This document shows positions 7,630 through 9,494 of a stretch of 9,494 bases of DNA, piece after piece. Origin of the DNA: Cognatishimia activa (GTDB lineage Bacteria; Pseudomonadota; Alphaproteobacteria; Rhodobacterales; Rhodobacteraceae); NCBI RefSeq assembly GCF_026016445.1, contig NZ_CP096147.1:3202501-3211994 (forward strand). The letters run 5' to 3'. The notes under the pieces were generated by a model that ran no database searches, was not told where the DNA came from, and saw only the letters and a list, made by a program, of their open reading frames with translations. The number at the start of each line of letters is the position of its first letter. The first letter of the stretch is position 1. A program made the position numbers and the translations under genes.

Positions 7630-9030
7630 ATGGCCCCCAAATTTGGGACAAGTGGCGTCCGCGGTCTTGTGACGGAACTGACAGAGACTCTTGTGGCGGA
7701 TTATGTGGCGGCATTCATCGCAGAGTGCGCCACCAGTGACACGATTTATATCGGCTGGGATCTTCGCGAGAGTTCCCCAGAGATCGCTCATACCTGTATC
7801 GAAACAGCCCAGTCCTTCGGTATTTCGGTGGTGAACTGCGGTGTCCTTCCGACGCCTGCTCTTGCCTATGCCGCGCAAAAAGCAAAAGCGGGCGCGATCA
7901 TGGTCACAGGCAGCCATATCCCGGCAGACCGCAATGGAATTAAGTTCTACACTGTCGAAGGTGAGATCACGAAAGCGGATGAAGCGAGAATCACTGAGGC
8001 GCTTGGTCGTCCGGTGCAGAGCGACTCGCCAAAAGGTCGAAACATCGATGGGGCGCTTGCTGCAAATGCCCTATTTAAGACACGCTACACATCGATTTTC
8101 AGCAACACCCTTTTGGCAGGGCTCCGCATTGGTGTTTATCAACACAGTTCAGTTGCGCGCGATATCCTGATGGAGCTCTTACAAGACCTCGGCGCAACAG
8201 CCGTGGCTTTAGAAAGAACGGATTCGTTTGTTCCCGTTGATACCGAAGCGGTCGACCAATCCGCACGTGCGAAGTTCTCTGGCTGGTGCCAGCAACATAG
8301 TCTGGACGCTTTAGTCTCGACGGATGGGGATGCAGACCGTCCAATGCTGACGGATTCGCAAGGCAATGTGGTTGCGGGTGATGTCTTGGGTGCCATTACC
8401 GCCCGCTACCTTGGTGCAACAGAACTCTGCACGCCAGTTTCATCAAATACGATGATTTCTGAGATGTCAGAGTTTGCGGAGATTCACTTGACGCAGATCG
8501 GCTCTCCCTATGTGGTGGCAAGCATTGAGCAGGCACTGGCGGCTAGAGCGGATGTTAAGGTCGTTGGATATGAAGCCAACGGGGGATTCCTTTTGGGCTT
8601 CACCTACCAAAGCGAATTCGGTTCCATCGAACCTTTGCTCACTCGGGACTGCATCCTGCCGATTCTCGCCACACTGGCAGCAGCCCGGCAGGCGAACACA
8701 AGCGTTTCCGACCTGATTCAAACATTGCCCAACCGATTCACAGCCGCGGATCGCATCGCTGGTGTGAAACCTGAAGCATCCAAGTCTTTCCTGAATGACC
8801 TGCAAAAGAGTGCCGACAAGCGACAGGAGTTTTTTACAGCCGATTCTGAAGAGATTGCACTGGATTGCACCGACGGACTGCGAGTCAGCTTCGCCAACGG
8901 AGATATTGTGCATTTGCGCCCATCCGGGAACGCGCCGGAATTTCGCTGCTATGCTGAATCAGTCAATGCAGAGCGTTCCCGTGAACTTGTGTCTCTGCAT
9001 TTGCAGCGTGTCGCGTCTCAACTGCGATAA
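7630..9030 (+). CDS. Phosphomannomutase/phosphoglucomutase family phosphohexomutase
   Basis: A 466-residue cytoplasmic enzyme of the alpha-D-phosphohexomutase superfamily. It moves phosphate between C1 and C6 of a hexose (mannose and/or glucose) through a phosphoserine and a bisphosphate intermediate, supplying sugar-1-phosphates for nucleotide sugars and surface polysaccharide. All four family loops are visible: N-terminal KFGTSGVRG (4-12); catalytic serine loop VTGSHIPADRNGIKFY with Ser95; Mg-binding TDGDADRP with Asp232, Asp234 and Asp236; sugar-specificity loop GYEANGGFLLG (313-323); and phosphate-binding RPSGNAPEFRCY (430-441). Length is normal. GYEANGG argues for mannose-type rather than glucosamine (GlmM) use, but mannose and glucose cannot be separated here. 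ATG 7630 follows TAGGA at a nine-base spacing. It is divergent from imuA with no neighbouring polysaccharide gene and ends at a terminator, so it is probably monocistronic. Confidence 0.93.
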   Translation: MAPKFGTSGVRGLVTELTETLVADYVAAFIAECATSDTIYIGWDLRESSPEIAHTCIETAQSFGISVVNCGVLPTPALAYAAQKAKAGAIMVTGSHIPADRNGIKFYTVEGEITKADEARITEALGRPVQSDSPKGRNIDGALAANALFKTRYTSIFSNTLLAGLRIGVYQHSSVARDILMELLQDLGATAVALERTDSFVPVDTEAVDQSARAKFSGWCQQHSLDALVSTDGDADRPMLTDSQGNVVAGDVLGAITARYLGATELCTPVSSNTMISEMSEFAEIHLTQIGSPYVVASIEQALAARADVKVVGYEANGGFLLGFTYQSEFGSIEPLLTRDCILPILATLAAARQANTSVSDLIQTLPNRFTAADRIAGVKPEASKSFLNDLQKSADKRQEFFTADSEEIALDCTDGLRVSFANGDIVHLRPSGNAPEFRCYAESVNAERSRELVSLHLQRVASQLR

Positions 9031-9058
9031 AGTGCAGTTGTGTCAGGCCTGAAAAAGC

Positions 9059-9086
9059 AAAAGGACGCCGATTTGGCGTCCTTTTT
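9059..9086. terminator. Bidirectional rho-independent terminator
   Basis: AAAAGGACGCC (9059-9069) pairs perfectly with GGCGTCCTTTT (9075-9085) across a five-base GATTT loop. A T run follows on the + strand (TTTTT to 9086), and on the minus strand the mirror arm ends in CCTTTTGCTTTTTC. It starts 29 bases after the phosphohexomutase stop and 23 bases beyond the stop of the convergent small gene, so it can end both transcripts. Confidence 0.9.
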
Positions 9087-9108
9087 GTCAGAGAGGATTT
9101 GAAGCGAC

Positions 9109-9240
9109 TTACTTGTCGTTCAGGTAATCCACCCAATGTGGCACAGTGTGCTTGCCCATAGATGCAGCAATGTTGCCTACCAAGGTTTGCAGCAGTGTGA
9201 AGCCGGTCACCTTTGCAAAGTTTTGTGCAATAACAGCCAT
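9109..9240 (-). CDS. Small protein of unknown function (43 residues)
   Basis: I do not recognise this family. The frame begins MAVIAQNFAKVTGF and ends PHWVDYLNDK, then TAA. It is supported as a gene by GGAG seven bases before ATG 9240, by ending just before a bidirectional terminator, and by not being a shadow of another gene. Residues 8-28 have hydrophobic side chains spaced three to four apart with small residues between, suggesting an amphipathic helix. The product has no arginine or cysteine, and two histidines and a tryptophan sit near its C-terminus. There is no signal peptide or clear membrane span. It does not look like the arginine-rich DUF1127 small proteins common in this group. 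It could be a small stress or envelope-associated protein, but no role can be assigned. Confidence 0.65.
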   Translation of the reverse strand: MAVIAQNFAKVTGFTLLQTLVGNIAASMGKHTVPHWVDYLNDK

Positions 9241-9307
9241 GATGAATCTCCATTCGCATTCTTGTGTTCCTCATAGGAAGTTCACTCAATGACTACCAAT
9301 GCCAGTT

Positions 9308-9326
9308 TTGCATAGCTGCGTTGCAA
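9308..9326. promoter_or_regulatory. TGC-rich dyad upstream of the 43-residue gene
   Basis: TTGCATAGCTGCGTTGCAA: five-base arms TTGCA/TGCAA around a nine-base centre with a further TGC. It lies about 70 bases upstream of the small gene, in promoter range. TGC-rich sites of this kind are described for PhaR, the polyhydroxyalkanoate regulator of Paracoccus and Rhodobacter, but the match is loose and the regulator is a guess. Confidence 0.3.
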
Positions 9327-9425
9327 TTGTTGATAAATTGCCTGTTGTTTAGGCGTCTCTATGCGCATTCCCTTATTTTAAAGGAGCTATGAGGTGTGCC
9401 TTGAACGTCTGTGACCCCGGCAATC

Positions 9426-9456
9426 TCGTTTTTTGAGGGCGGCTCACAAAAAACGA
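9426..9456. repeat. Perfect 10-bp inverted repeat
   Basis: TCGTTTTTTG (9426-9435) and CAAAAAACGA (9447-9456) are exact reverse complements around an 11-base, G-rich loop. Neither strand shows a T run after the stem, so it is not a standard terminator. It lies about 20 bases before the possible promoter at 9477 and could be an operator or a DNA cruciform. Confidence 0.5.
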
Positions 9457-9494
9457 AAATTTCTTCAAAAAGGGGGTTGCGACTCTCTGGGGTG
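9451..9494 (+). promoter_or_regulatory. Candidate upstream half of a strong (stable-RNA-type) promoter, cut by window edge
   Basis: An A/T-rich stretch (AAACGAAAATTTCTTCAAAAA, 9451-9471, with one more A/T tract before it) precedes GGGGG and TTGCGA at 9477-9482, followed by a G-rich spacer that runs off the window. An UP-element-like A/T tract plus a TTGCG-type -35 resembles rRNA/tRNA promoters of Rhodobacterales. The -10 would fall at about 9500, outside the window, so this is only suggestive. Confidence 0.35.

Larger units (their letters stand above)
9241..9494. other. Non-coding right-end region
   Basis: No convincing gene. It holds, from left to right: the leader of the 43-residue gene with a small dyad TTCCT-cat-AGGAA (9267-9279); a TGC-rich dyad (9308-9326); a 10-bp inverted repeat (9426-9456); and a possible stable-RNA promoter at the edge. 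A 15-codon frame at 9389-9436 with AAGGAG only two bases before its ATG is not considered a gene. Confidence 0.6.

Noticed and set aside
8467..8913. 148-codon minus-strand frame
   Set aside because: Antisense to the clearly coding phosphohexomutase frame; no family motif and no promoter or RBS support.
9389..9436. 15-codon + strand frame with AAGGAG before ATG
   Set aside because: RBS spacing is only two bases, the peptide is very short, and the frame runs into the inverted repeat; too little to call a gene or leader peptide.

Overview
The window looks like chromosomal DNA of an alphaproteobacterium, most probably Rhodobacterales (Roseobacter group). The reasons are the gene order 23S-5S-tRNA-fMet, the alphaproteobacterial style of the 23S and 5S sequences, a split imuA-imuB-dnaE2 mutagenesis cassette with a short RecA-like ImuA, and GTTC-N7-GTTC (alphaproteobacterial) LexA motifs. 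By eye, base composition is moderate for the group. I cannot name the genus.

Layout. 1-1592 is the 3' part of a 23S rRNA gene on the + strand (the 5' part lies off the left edge). A structured spacer follows, then 5S rRNA (1723-1838) and an initiator tRNA-fMet (1903-1979). The 5S and the tRNA are each wrapped in an extra flanking helix that should guide precursor processing. At 2099-2147 lies a degenerate copy of the 3' part of the same tRNA. It abuts a minus-strand operon read toward the rRNA genes: imuA (7516-6950), imuB (7017-5530) and dnaE2 (5533-2162). These encode the three parts of the SOS translesion mutasome. imuB overlaps imuA by 68 bases, and dnaE2 starts in an ATGA overlap with the imuB stop. 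Diverging from imuA is a + strand phosphohexomutase gene (phosphomannomutase/phosphoglucomutase family, 7630-9030). It ends in a bidirectional hairpin terminator shared with a convergent 43-codon gene of unknown function (9240-9109, minus strand). The last 250 bases are non-coding. They hold dyads and, at the right edge, an A/T-rich stretch with a TTGCGA hexamer that looks like the upstream half of a strong stable-RNA promoter.

How the parts work together. ImuA, ImuB and DnaE2 form one damage-inducible mutagenic polymerase system: DnaE2 is the polymerase, ImuB the catalytically dead Y-family adaptor, and ImuA the RecA-like accessory protein. The most striking signal is three GTTC blocks in exact 11-base register (7023, 7034, 7045), that is, two overlapping canonical LexA boxes. 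They lie inside the imuA coding sequence just before imuB and enclose a TTATAA -10 element, while no such box is seen in front of imuA. This suggests that imuB-dnaE2 has its own SOS promoter, while imuA may come from a separate, apparently leaderless promoter.

I saw no CRISPR array, transposase or integrase. The truncated tRNA copy is the only mark that might record an old integration or rrn rearrangement.
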